64,000 nucleotides of DNA from Sphingomonas sp. IC-56 (lineage in GTDB: Bacteria > Pseudomonadota > Alphaproteobacteria > Sphingomonadales > Sphingomonadaceae). The notes beneath the pieces were generated by a model. That model saw only the letters and a program-made list of their open reading frames with translations, had not been told where the DNA came from and did not search any database. Of the stretch, positions 35,606 through 45,801 are shown piece after piece. The translations under genes were made by a program, and so were the position numbers. The stretch spans positions 1-64,000 of the forward strand of contig NZ_JAJNDV010000003.1 of assembly GCF_021043375.1 (NCBI RefSeq), given 5' to 3'. Position 1 is the first letter of the stretch. Each line of letters opens with the position of its first letter.

Positions 35606-35663
35606 TCCTAATCCTCCCCGGAACGGGGAGGGGGACCATGCGAAGCATGGTGGAGGGGGCTCG
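35606..35663. repeat. left terminal inverted repeat of the DUF559 element (family C)
   Basis: It contains hairpin CTCCCCGGAACGGGGAG and hairpin ACCATGCGAAGCATGGT, then GGAGGGGGCTCGCC. It is an inverted, near-identical partner of 36003-36061. Differences between the two arms mostly preserve the hairpin stems. Confidence 0.85.
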
Positions 35664-36078
35664 CCACAAGCGAGACGATGGAAGCGAGTACCGCCCCCAG
35701 ATCCTGCAAGATGTCCGCCGCCGCAATCCGCAGCACCCGATACCCGTTCTGTTCAAGAAACTCGTCCCGACGCAGGTCCTGCGCCGGCTGGTCCCCACGG
35801 CCATGCACCTCGCCATCGACTTCAATGACCAGCCTCAGCGCAGCACAGTAGAAGTCGACCACATAAGGTCCGATCGCCTGCTGGCGCCGAAACTTGGCGC
35901 TCAGCTTCCTGCCACGAAGCTGTTCCCACAGGATGATCTCGGGCAACGCCATGGCGCGCCGTTGCTGGCGGGCGAGCACGGTCTCAGGCCGCATCGCCCG
36001 CGGCGAGCCCCCTCCACCCCGCTCCGCGCGGTTCCCCTCCCCGTGCCGGGGAGGATTGGGAACCGCAGCGGCGCTCAT
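35608..36078 (-). CDS. DUF559 endonuclease-fold protein flanked by inverted repeats
   Basis: This is a frame of up to 156 residues. The DUF559 domain (about 40-135) resembles the Vsr/very-short-patch type of PD-(D/E)xK nuclease fold: LPEIILWEQLRGRKLSAKFR, then IGPYVVDFYC and LVIEVDGEVHG with the acidic residues expected at the metal site, then RDEFLEQNGYRVLRI. Residues 1-28 and the last 19 or so are translated from the flanking repeats, so the native start may be the ATG at 35994. The ATG at 36078 overlaps the pntA1 stop as ATGA. The gene interrupts the pnt operon but reads in the same direction. Nuclease activity and DNA target are unproven. Confidence 0.78.
   Translation of the reverse strand: MSAAAVPNPPRHGEGNRAERGGGGSPRAMRPETVLARQQRRAMALPEIILWEQLRGRKLSAKFRRQQAIGPYVVDFYCAALRLVIEVDGEVHGRGDQPAQDLRRDEFLEQNGYRVLRIAAADILQDLGAVLASIVSLVASPLHHASHGPPPRSGED
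36003..36061. repeat. right terminal inverted repeat of the DUF559 element (family C)
   Basis: On the minus strand it reads as hairpin CTCCCCGGCACGGGGAG, then ACCGCGCGGAGCGGGGT, then GGAGGGGGCTCGCC, in the same order as the left arm. The arm ends 14 bp short of the pntA1 stop codon. Confidence 0.85.
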
Positions 36079-37202
36079 GCCCCCTCTAGCAACCGCGGGT
36101 GCACCATCCGCCCGCCCTGGGTCACGCGAATGGCATCGCCGATCTCCGCATCAAGCACCGGCCGCCCGGCATCCTTGTCCCAGAACGCATTGAGAAAATT
36201 ATACAAGTTCCGCGCGAACAACGCCGAAGCGTCCGCCGCCAGCCGGCTGGGCACGTTGCGATGCCCGACGATCCGCACCCCATGCCGCTCGACGATCTCA
36301 CCCTCTACGGCACCCTCAACATTGCCGCCCTGCTCCACCGCCAGGTCGACGATGACGCTGCCCGGACGCATGCTCGCCACCTGCGCGTCGCTGATCAGCC
36401 GCGGCGCTGGGCGCCCGGGGATCAGCGCGGTGGTGATGACGATGTCCTGCTTGGCGATGTGGCTCGACACCAAAGCCGCCTGCGCCGCCTTGTATTCGTC
36501 CGACATCTCGCTGGCATAGCCGCCGCTGCCCTCGCCCTCGATCCCCGCGACATTTTCGACAAAGATCGGCTTGGCGCCCAGCGACAGGATCTGCTCCTTG
36601 GTCGCGGCGCGAACGTCGGTTGCCGACACCTGCGCCCCCAGCCGCCGCGCCGTCGCAATGGCCTGTAGCCCGGCTACGCCCACGCCCATCACGAACACCC
36701 GCGCGGCACTGACCGTACCCGCCGCGGTCATCATCATCGGAAACGCGCGGCCATATTCGGCCGCCGCGTCCAGCACCGCCTTGTACCCTGCCAGGTTCGA
36801 CTGCGACGACAGGATGTCCATCGATTGCGCGCGGGTGATGCGCGGCATCCACTCCATCGCCAGCACCTCGGCGCCCATCGCGGCATAGCGATCGATCCGA
36901 TCCCGCGCGCCAAAGGGGTTGGCCTGCGCGACGATCCACGCCCCCTGCTTCAAGCCGTTCAGCGAATCGGGCTCCGGCCCCTGCACCGCCAGCACGATGT
37001 CGGCGTCGGCCAGAACCTCGCCCCGGCTTCCGATCGCAGCGCCGGCATCGGCAAAGGCCTGGTCGGCCACCGCCGCCCCTTCGCCCGCCCCGCCTTCCAC
37101 CGCGACCGCGGCGCCCAGCGCCTTGAACTTCTTCACGGTCTCTGCCGACGCGGCGACCCGCCGCTCGCCGGCCGCCAGCTCCTTCAGGACCGCGATTTTC
37201 AC
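36075..37202 (-). CDS. pntA1: NAD(P) transhydrogenase subunit alpha part 1
   Basis: This 375-residue cytosolic NAD(H)-binding subunit is related to alanine dehydrogenase. It starts at a GTG (KIAVLKEL), carries the flexible mobile-loop region, and has the NAD Rossmann motif VFVMGVGVAGLQAIATARRL near 168-187. The dimer/domain motif EMSDEYKAAQ follows, then ITTALIPGRPAPRLIS. The membrane part is a separate gene (pntA2), as in many alphaproteobacteria. The preceding small oxidase subunit gene ends one base before this start. Downstream, a DUF559 element separates it from the rest of the pnt genes. Confidence 0.95.
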   Translation of the reverse strand: MKIAVLKELAAGERRVAASAETVKKFKALGAAVAVEGGAGEGAAVADQAFADAGAAIGSRGEVLADADIVLAVQGPEPDSLNGLKQGAWIVAQANPFGARDRIDRYAAMGAEVLAMEWMPRITRAQSMDILSSQSNLAGYKAVLDAAAEYGRAFPMMMTAAGTVSAARVFVMGVGVAGLQAIATARRLGAQVSATDVRAATKEQILSLGAKPIFVENVAGIEGEGSGGYASEMSDEYKAAQAALVSSHIAKQDIVITTALIPGRPAPRLISDAQVASMRPGSVIVDLAVEQGGNVEGAVEGEIVERHGVRIVGHRNVPSRLAADASALFARNLYNFLNAFWDKDAGRPVLDAEIGDAIRVTQGGRMVHPRLLEGA

Positions 37203-37203
37203 T

Positions 37204-37335
37204 TCAGGCGATCATGAAAACGACGAACGCGGCCACGATCACCGCTGCTACCGTTCCCCACTTCATCATCGCGGTGAACCCGCCATAGGTCGACTGGTGT
37301 TCGTTGATGTCGGTGATCTCGCCGGTATCCGCCAT
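37204..37335 (-). CDS. aa3-type cytochrome c oxidase subunit IV
   Basis: This 43-residue protein starts MADTGEITDINEHQSTYGGF and has one C-terminal transmembrane helix (WGTVAAVIVAAFVVFMIA). The polar N-terminus with Thr-Tyr-Gly-Gly-Phe before the helix is the signature of the small subunit IV of bacterial aa3 oxidases, which packs against the core without contacting cofactors. AAGGAG lies 6 nt before the ATG. It precedes pntA1 by one base rather than lying with the main oxidase genes, an arrangement that ties two respiratory-membrane systems in one transcript. Confidence 0.88.
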   Translation of the reverse strand: MADTGEITDINEHQSTYGGFTAMMKWGTVAAVIVAAFVVFMIA

Positions 37336-37487
37336 GTCAGGCTCCTTCTCCAATTGCAGCGGAGCTTAACCGGGGCATCGGCCACCCTCAACCCCGCTGG
37401 TCTATTCCGAGCTTAAGCCGCCCTTTACGCATCGTGGATAACAAAGGTGACCTGATTTGATACATTCGGGACACGGGAACGCATGCG

Positions 37488-38908
<1,421 letters not shown>

Positions 38909-38912
<4 letters not shown>

Positions 38913-39991
38913 CGCGCGATCAGCGCGGCGTCCTTGCATCCGCGCCACACGCGCAGTGCCTGGGCGGTTTCGAACACGTCGTGGACGCGGATCAGCTGCG
39001 CCCCGGCCTCCGCGCCTTTGAGCGCCAGTGCGATCGATCCGCCGAGACGCGCGTCGGCGCTCGCTTCGTTGGACAAGGCGCCGATCATCCGCTTGCGGCT
39101 GGCCCCCAGCACGATGGGGCAACCGATCCCGTGGAACATGGCCAAGCCATTGAGAAGCGCCAGGTTTTCCTGCAACCCCTTGCCAAACCCGATGCCCGGA
39201 TCGATCAGGATCTTGCCCCGGTCCACTCCCGCCGCAGCGACTGCCTCAACCCGCGCTTCCAACCAGTTATAGACGTCGACAAGAACGTCGACATAGCCAT
39301 TCCCGCCATGCGGCCCCTTGGCCGGATCGGGCGAATGCATCAGCACCACCGGGCACCCCGCACGCACCACCACCTCCAGCGCCCGCTCATCATACAGCAG
39401 CGCGGCGACATCATTAACGACATGCGCCCCTGCACTCAGCGCAGCCTCCATCACCGCGGCCTTGCGCGTGTCCACCGACACCGCCGTCCCGCTTCGCGCC
39501 AGCCGCTCGATGGCAGGCACCACGCGGGCAATCTCATCCCCCTCCCACACCGTGTCCGACCCCGGTCGGGTTGATTCGCCGCCCACATCGATGATCGCCG
39601 CCCCCGCAACGCTCATGTCGATCCCGACCTGCGCCGCACCCGCCGGATCGTCGACATGGTGGACCCCGTCAGAAAAGCTGTCCGGCGTCACGTTGAGGAT
39701 CCCCATCACCTGCGGCTGATCCAGCCGCAGCACCCGCTCGCCAAGCTGCAACGGCGCACGCGGCGCCGTGATCCGCGTGGCGATCCGGGCGAGCCGTTCG
39801 TCCCCGTCCATGTCGCCAACCGAGATGTCGCGCTGGAGCACACGCCTGCCCCCTTCGACTGCGATCAGCTCATATCCCGCAAACCAGGTCAGCCCACCCG
39901 CCAGCCGGGCAACGTCTCCATCGCGCCCAACCGGCGAATCGACGAAGCGGATGGGGCGCAGATAGAGCTTGGCGGAGGCGGGAAGATCCAT
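38909..39991 (-). CDS. folP: dihydropteroate synthase with N-terminal extension
   Basis: FolP condenses p-aminobenzoate with hydroxymethyl-dihydropterin pyrophosphate in folate synthesis and is the sulfonamide target. The TIM barrel starts at about residue 95 with MGILNVTPDSFSDG, followed by GGESTRPGS, VSVDTRK, NDVAAL, DPGIGFGK and GASRKRMIG. An extra 90 residues precede the barrel (starting MDLPASAKLYLRPIRFV, with WFAGYELIAVEGG); such an extension is not part of the usual 275-residue enzyme and its role is unknown. The end overlaps the convergent AAA+ regulator stop. No folB or folK is adjacent. Confidence 0.93.
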
Positions 39992-40089
39992 GCCGGCACT
40001 CCTACTCCGCCAGCCAAGCGCTTGTCGAACCGGGCGCTTGCGCCATACTCTGCGCTAGCACTGAACGCGGCCGAGGATTAGAGCGCACC

Positions 40090-41658
<1,569 letters not shown>

Positions 41659-41661
41659 GCG

Positions 41662-41694
41662 TAAAAAGCCGGGCATCCTTGCGGCTGCCCGGCT
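41662..41694 (-). terminator. rho-independent terminator for the DUF177 operon
   Basis: A 9-bp stem, AGCCGGGCA (41667-41675) with TGCCCGGCT (41686-41694), is followed on the minus strand by TTTTTAC. The T-run therefore serves the leftward bc1 chaperone/DUF177 operon, although the hairpin sits right after prfC. Confidence 0.65.
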
Positions 41695-41801
41695 CCGATG
41701 CGACCCGAAGAGCGTTGCCCTCGGAACGCCGACACCAATGCACCAGGGCGGCTGTGAACGCGACCCGGGGGAATTACGCTTCGGAACAGTACCGCTAAGC
41801 G

Positions 41802-42353
41802 TCAGTTTTTGCCCAGCTTGTCCTTCAGCGCGGCGAGGCGGCCAAAGGGGCCGCTTGCCTCTGCCTTCTTGCGGGCCTCCTCCTCGCTGATCACCCCGGC
41901 CTCACGGAGCACCGCCGCTGCGTTCGGGCTACGCGGATAGGGATCAAGACCAAGCGCCAGGGTTTCGGCTGCCGCTTCGCCCAGGTCTACGGTGCCGCCG
42001 GTATAGAATATGGTGTCGAGTTCGTCGCCGCTGAGTTCGTGTTCATCCTCGCCTGCGGCCCCATCCGCGGGCTCGGGCACGAAGCGGATGGCAACATCCT
42101 CTTCCACCCGCACCGGCAGCGGCTCGTCGGTAACGACGCAGGCCTGCACCACGCTTCCCGACACATGCCCGCGGGCGATCACGCCCGACGCGTCCTTATG
42201 CAGCGTGAACGCGGCCTCCAGGCGATCGACCGCCACGATCCCGAACCGGCGCGCAAGTGCGGCGCGCTCCTCGGGCTCGGCACGGACTTCCACCTTGCTT
42301 TCGCCTGCACCAATCTGGTCGAGGCGGAGCGGACGCGACAATTCAGGGTTCAT
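41802..42353 (-). CDS. DUF177 (YceD-family) protein
   Basis: This 183-residue protein of the YceD/DUF177 family has N-terminal SRPLRLDQIGAGESKVEV, a central HVSGSVVQACVVTDEPLPVR resembling the cysteine-containing motif, an acidic stretch (PADGAAGEDEHELSGDE), then DLGEAAAETLALGLDPYPR, the most conserved part of the family. YceD proteins are linked to 23S rRNA or large-subunit maturation and often precede rpmF; here they follow a bc1 chaperone gene instead. The start overlaps the chaperone stop as ATGA. Confidence 0.88.
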   Translation of the reverse strand: MNPELSRPLRLDQIGAGESKVEVRAEPEERAALARRFGIVAVDRLEAAFTLHKDASGVIARGHVSGSVVQACVVTDEPLPVRVEEDVAIRFVPEPADGAAGEDEHELSGDELDTIFYTGGTVDLGEAAAETLALGLDPYPRSPNAAAVLREAGVISEEEARKKAEASGPFGRLAALKDKLGKN

Positions 42354-42862
42354 TGCGGCAACGCTCCAGCCAGCAGTTCACTTAAAGGGGCGGCATCCAG
42401 CCGTGCGCGGAGCGCCAGCAACTGCGCCTCGACATGGTCGAGGCTCGCACTGTCCGGCACTTGCCCGCGATACAAGTTACGTTCGATCACATTTCGGAAC
42501 GACCCGTCCGCCAGTCCGGTGCGGAACGCGCCCAGGCGGCCGCCGAGCATGCCCATCATCTTGCCCATGTGCTTGCCGACAACGACGTCGCCAATGCCGA
42601 TTTCCCGCAACTGGCCGTCCATGTCGTCGATAAAGCATTCCGCCAGCGTGGTACTTGGCAACTCCCCTTCCGGCTCTGCCTCCAGGCGGAGCAGCACCAG
42701 CACAAGCACCGCGGCGATCATGTCGAATCGCCCATCGATCGTGTCGGGCACCTTGCCCTCGCGATACCAGTGCGGCGCCCGGCCGAGTGCCACCACCTCG
42801 TTGTAGAGCAGCGGAGCGGTGCCGCGGTCGGGCTTGCCGAACAGGCGCTGGAACATACGCAT
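42350..42862 (-). CDS. ubiquinol-cytochrome c chaperone (UQCC1/CBP3-like)
   Basis: This 170-residue protein has the ubiquinol-cytochrome c chaperone domain: LYNEVVALGRAPHWYREGKV, then DTIDGRFDMIAAVLVLVLLR and AECFIDDMDGQLREIGIGD, ending VVVGKHMGKMMGMLGGRL. It is homologous to mitochondrial CBP3/UQCC1, which assists cytochrome b assembly. The start at 42862 (MRMFQRLFGK) matches the family; the in-frame extension to 43066 overlaps the bamE promoter region. Translationally coupled to DUF177 downstream and divergent from bamE. Confidence 0.9.
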   Translation of the reverse strand: MRMFQRLFGKPDRGTAPLLYNEVVALGRAPHWYREGKVPDTIDGRFDMIAAVLVLVLLRLEAEPEGELPSTTLAECFIDDMDGQLREIGIGDVVVGKHMGKMMGMLGGRLGAFRTGLADGSFRNVIERNLYRGQVPDSASLDHVEAQLLALRARLDAAPLSELLAGALPQ

Positions 42863-42989
42863 CGTCGTGTCTGTCCACTTGAAGACGGGAAGCGACCTTG
42901 TTTGGCCGCATTTTGGCGCATATTGAGGGGAAAGGCGTGCGATGCAATCCGCACGCGCGTGCCTTCGCGTAGATCGTCTGGAGACTTCG

Positions 42990-43472
42990 ATGCCAAACCC
43001 CACCCGCCTGGCCGTCAGCGCCGCGCTGCTCGCTGCCGCCCTGGGTGCTTCCGCCTGCACGCCCACGCGCTCGCATCAGGGTTATGTCGTCGACAAGGAA
43101 CTGGTGGATGCGATCCAGCCCGGCATCGATAACCGCCAGTCGGTGCTGCAGACGCTTGGCCAGCCGACGCTGACCAGCCAGTTCAATAAGGGCGAATGGT
43201 ACTACGTCTCGCGCGACAGCAGCAATTTCGGCTTTCAGGATCCCAAGGCACGCACACAGATGACGCTGCGCGTGCGGTTCGATGATGCGGGCAATGTCTT
43301 GGGCGTGGACCGCATGGACGAAAAGCTGATCGCCAATGTAAGCCCCTATGGCAAGACGACGCCGACGCTCGGCCGCGAGCGCGGCTTCTTCGAGGACCTG
43401 TTCGGCAACATCGGCACGGTTGGCGCCGCCGGCATGGGCGGCGGCCAGGGTGGTGGCGGCGGCGGCCAGTAA
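42990..43472 (+). CDS. bamE: outer membrane assembly factor BamE
   Basis: This 160-residue lipoprotein of the BAM complex has a signal peptide with a lipobox ending ASAC (Cys after about 18 residues). It is followed by the BamE fold: VDAIQPGIDNRQSVLQTLGQ, then GEWYYVSRDSS and TLRVRFDDAGNVLGVDRM. The tail is unusual, a glycine-rich run (GGGQGGGGGGQ) after FEDLFGNIGTVG, which is common in sphingomonads but absent from E. coli BamE. GGAG precedes the ATG at 42990. Divergent from the bc1 chaperone gene. Confidence 0.92.
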   Translation: MPNPTRLAVSAALLAAALGASACTPTRSHQGYVVDKELVDAIQPGIDNRQSVLQTLGQPTLTSQFNKGEWYYVSRDSSNFGFQDPKARTQMTLRVRFDDAGNVLGVDRMDEKLIANVSPYGKTTPTLGRERGFFEDLFGNIGTVGAAGMGGGQGGGGGGQ

Positions 43473-43577
43473 GCTTCCTGTCTCCCCGCTGACAGGCCCG
43501 TTCCCAAGCCGTTCAGCGGCAATCCTCCAGAAAGGCGCGGTACCGGCGACAAGCCGGTGTCATGCAAGGAGGATGAC

Positions 43578-44099
43578 ATGAGGAAATTGATCACTGCCGC
43601 GCTGTTCGCCGCCATTGCGGTGCCGGCGATCGCGATGCCTGAAATCGCCAGCGCGCAGTCGAGCCGCGAGCTACGTCGCGATCGCCAGGACATCCGCGAA
43701 GAACAGCGCGACCTTCGCCAAGCCTATCGCACAGGCGATCGCCGCGAGATCCGCGAACAGCGCCGCGACGTACGGGAAGCTCGCCGCGAGTATCGCGAAG
43801 ATCTGCGCGACCGCAATCGTGCCTGGGGGCGCGACGACTGGCGTAGCTACCGCAACAGCAACCGCGCGGTGTTCGCGCGCGGATCGTGGAACGCGCCGTT
43901 CCGCTACACGCGCTTCCGCCCCGGCCTCCGCATCGGAGCGCCTTATTACGGAACGCGCTACGTCATCGCCAATCCGGGCCGCTATCGTCTGCCGCCCGCT
44001 GGCCGTTACCAGAACTGGGTACGGCACTATAACGACGTGCTGCTCGTCGACACGCGCCGCGGAGTCGTCGTGAACGTGTTGCCCGGCTTCTACTGGTAA
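43578..44099 (+). CDS. RcnB-family secreted protein
   Basis: This protein of about 173 residues has a signal peptide (LITAALFAAIAVPAIAMPEI, processed near ASAQ). A long, highly charged Arg/Asp/Glu-rich coil follows (LRRDRQDIREEQRDLRQAYR and repeats of this kind). The C-terminal RcnB domain ends NWVRHYNDVLLVDTRRGVVV and VLPGFYW. Founding RcnB is a periplasmic protein affecting nickel and cobalt efflux in E. coli; metal binding here is not demonstrated. AGGAGG lies 6 nt before the ATG. The charged coil is the most compositionally extreme segment in the window. Confidence 0.82.
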   Translation: MRKLITAALFAAIAVPAIAMPEIASAQSSRELRRDRQDIREEQRDLRQAYRTGDRREIREQRRDVREARREYREDLRDRNRAWGRDDWRSYRNSNRAVFARGSWNAPFRYTRFRPGLRIGAPYYGTRYVIANPGRYRLPPAGRYQNWVRHYNDVLLVDTRRGVVVNVLPGFYW

Positions 44100-44110
44100 G
44101 CGCTCGGTGA

Positions 44111-44134
44111 TGAGGGTGGCACTTGCCACCCTCA
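44111..44134 (+). terminator. hairpin after the RcnB-like gene
   Basis: A perfect 10-bp stem, TGAGGGTGGC with GCCACCCTCA, has an ACTT loop and lies 12 nt after the stop codon. No T-run follows, so it may be a weak terminator or an mRNA-stabilising structure. Confidence 0.5.
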
Positions 44135-44344
44135 GGTTCGGCCGCGCCGATGCGGACGGCGCGGCCGGTGCCCCTGTGTGACACAGTCCAAAAGGGTAAG
44201 GACCGGGACTTTTAACGCGCGGCCACGCTTTTGGTCCCGGCTGCGCAATTTTTTACCACCTCTGACTGAACCGGGTACTGCGCACCCAATCCTGCACCGA
44301 TCCTCGCCATAACGGACCAACTTGGTCGCCCTTTGAGAATCAAC

Positions 44345-44374
44345 TTGATCATTACGTTGCAATAACGGGATAAA
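44345..44374 (+). promoter_or_regulatory. candidate promoter of the glycosyltransferase operon
   Basis: TTGATC (44345-44350) and GATAAA (44369-44374) are separated by 18 bp in an AT-richer stretch, 39 bp before the glycosyltransferase ATG. The match to the primary sigma consensus is moderate. Confidence 0.35.
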
Positions 44375-44412
44375 TAGCCTCCGAATCGGATGAATGGACT
44401 AGGGGGCTGGTC

Positions 44413-45801
44413 ATGATCCTTTCTGTAATCGACGCGGTAGCGCGTGAAACCACGTTGTTTGCAGCTATCTGGTTCATTATTGGAGGTCTTGATGACCTTC
44501 TGGTAGACCTGATCTTCGTTAGCAGGATCCTGGTGTTAAGGGTATTCAAGCCGGCAGGCTCCCCGCCTTCGACGTGTGGGCAAGACCAGCCAGGCAGCGC
44601 GCGCATCGCCGTTTTCGTGGCAGCTTGGGACGAGTCCGCAGTCATTGAGCGTATGCTGCGCGCTACCCTGGCCCGTTTCGACTATCCCAACTACCGCTTG
44701 TACGTCGGATGTTATCCCAATGACCCTGCCACCATCGCGGCAGTGCAGGGAGTCATGCTGACCGACTCCCGCGTCCGGATGGTCATCGGGCCTGCGCCAG
44801 GCCCTACCACCAAGGCCGATTGCCTGAACGCGATCTGGTACGCCATGCGGGAGGACGAAACTCGCGAAGGGCAAAGCTTCGCCGCGGTGATGCTGCACGA
44901 TGCCGAGGACGTCGTCCATCCGCGCGAACTCTCGGTCGTCGCAGGCCTTCTCGACCGCTATGCCGCGGTCCAGATCCCGGTGCTCCCCTTGCGGCATCCC
45001 GGCTCACTGTTCGTGTCCGGCCACTACCTCGATGAGTTCGCAGAATCGCACGGCAAACAGCTGCTTGTCCGACAAGCGATCGGCGCCGGGCTGCCGCTTG
45101 CGGGCGTTGGCTGTGCGATCCGGCGCGACTTCATCGATGCCATCGCTCAATCGCGCGGCGGCGTGCCCTTCGACGCCTCCAGCCTGACTGAGGATTATGA
45201 GCTGGGCCTCACCATCGGTGCGATGGGCGGGCGCACGATCCTGGCACGCACGGTGGATCCCGTATCGGGCGAACCGGTGGCCGTGCGCGCCTATTTCCCG
45301 CACCAGGTACGTGCCGCCGTGCGGCAAAAGGCACGGTGGATGACCGGCATCGCCCTGGCTGGGTGGGACCGCACCGGATGGGCGCCGGCGCTGCGCATCG
45401 GTGACCACTGGATGCGCATACGCGATCGACGCGCCACGCTGGCAATCCCCGTCCTATTTGTCGCCTATTGCGCGCTTTTGTTCTGGGGTTCCGCCTGGAC
45501 CTGGTACACGCTCTTCGGCGGCACCCCGAGCGGCATACCGCCCGCCTTGGAGTGGATCCTGCTCCTGAACGCAGGCATGCTTGTCTGGCGAACTGCCGTT
45601 CGCGCCCTCTTCGTTCAGCGCGCCCATGGCTGGCAGGAAGCGGCGCTCTCAGTGCCACGCACATTCGTCGCGAACTACATCTCGCTCTTCGCAGCGCGAG
45701 ACGCCCTCTTTCTTTACCTCGGCATATTGGCAGGGGGCGCCCCGCGCTGGGAAAAGACAGCGCACCACTTTCCGGACGATGAAAAGCTGACGCGTTCGTG
45801 A
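44413..45801 (+). CDS. membrane glycosyltransferase, family 2 (NfrB-like, short form)
   Basis: This 462-residue inner-membrane polysaccharide synthase-like protein has an N-terminal transmembrane helix (LFAAIWFIIGGLDDLLVDLI), a cytosolic GT-A domain with the acidic motif VMLHDAEDVVHP, the ACID-type EDYELG, and QKARWMTG, equal to the QxxRW box of processive synthases. C-terminal helices include IPVLFVAYCALLFWGSAW. It resembles the glycosyltransferase part of NfrB but lacks the additional C-terminal c-di-GMP-binding domain of that protein. The stop overlaps the start of a predicted outer-membrane protein gene (GTGA), so the two work together. Polymer unknown. Confidence 0.85.
   Translation: MILSVIDAVARETTLFAAIWFIIGGLDDLLVDLIFVSRILVLRVFKPAGSPPSTCGQDQPGSARIAVFVAAWDESAVIERMLRATLARFDYPNYRLYVGCYPNDPATIAAVQGVMLTDSRVRMVIGPAPGPTTKADCLNAIWYAMREDETREGQSFAAVMLHDAEDVVHPRELSVVAGLLDRYAAVQIPVLPLRHPGSLFVSGHYLDEFAESHGKQLLVRQAIGAGLPLAGVGCAIRRDFIDAIAQSRGGVPFDASSLTEDYELGLTIGAMGGRTILARTVDPVSGEPVAVRAYFPHQVRAAVRQKARWMTGIALAGWDRTGWAPALRIGDHWMRIRDRRATLAIPVLFVAYCALLFWGSAWTWYTLFGGTPSGIPPALEWILLLNAGMLVWRTAVRALFVQRAHGWQEAALSVPRTFVANYISLFAARDALFLYLGILAGGAPRWEKTAHHFPDDEKLTRS

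Larger units (their letters stand above)
44100..44412. other. intergenic interval before the glycosyltransferase operon
   Basis: About 310 bp of lower GC than its flanks. It holds a strong hairpin at 44111-44134, a weaker one with arms CCGGGAC and GTCCCGG (44203-44240), direct CAACTTG(G/A)TC copies, and a candidate promoter near 44345. No coding frame was accepted. Confidence 0.6.
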
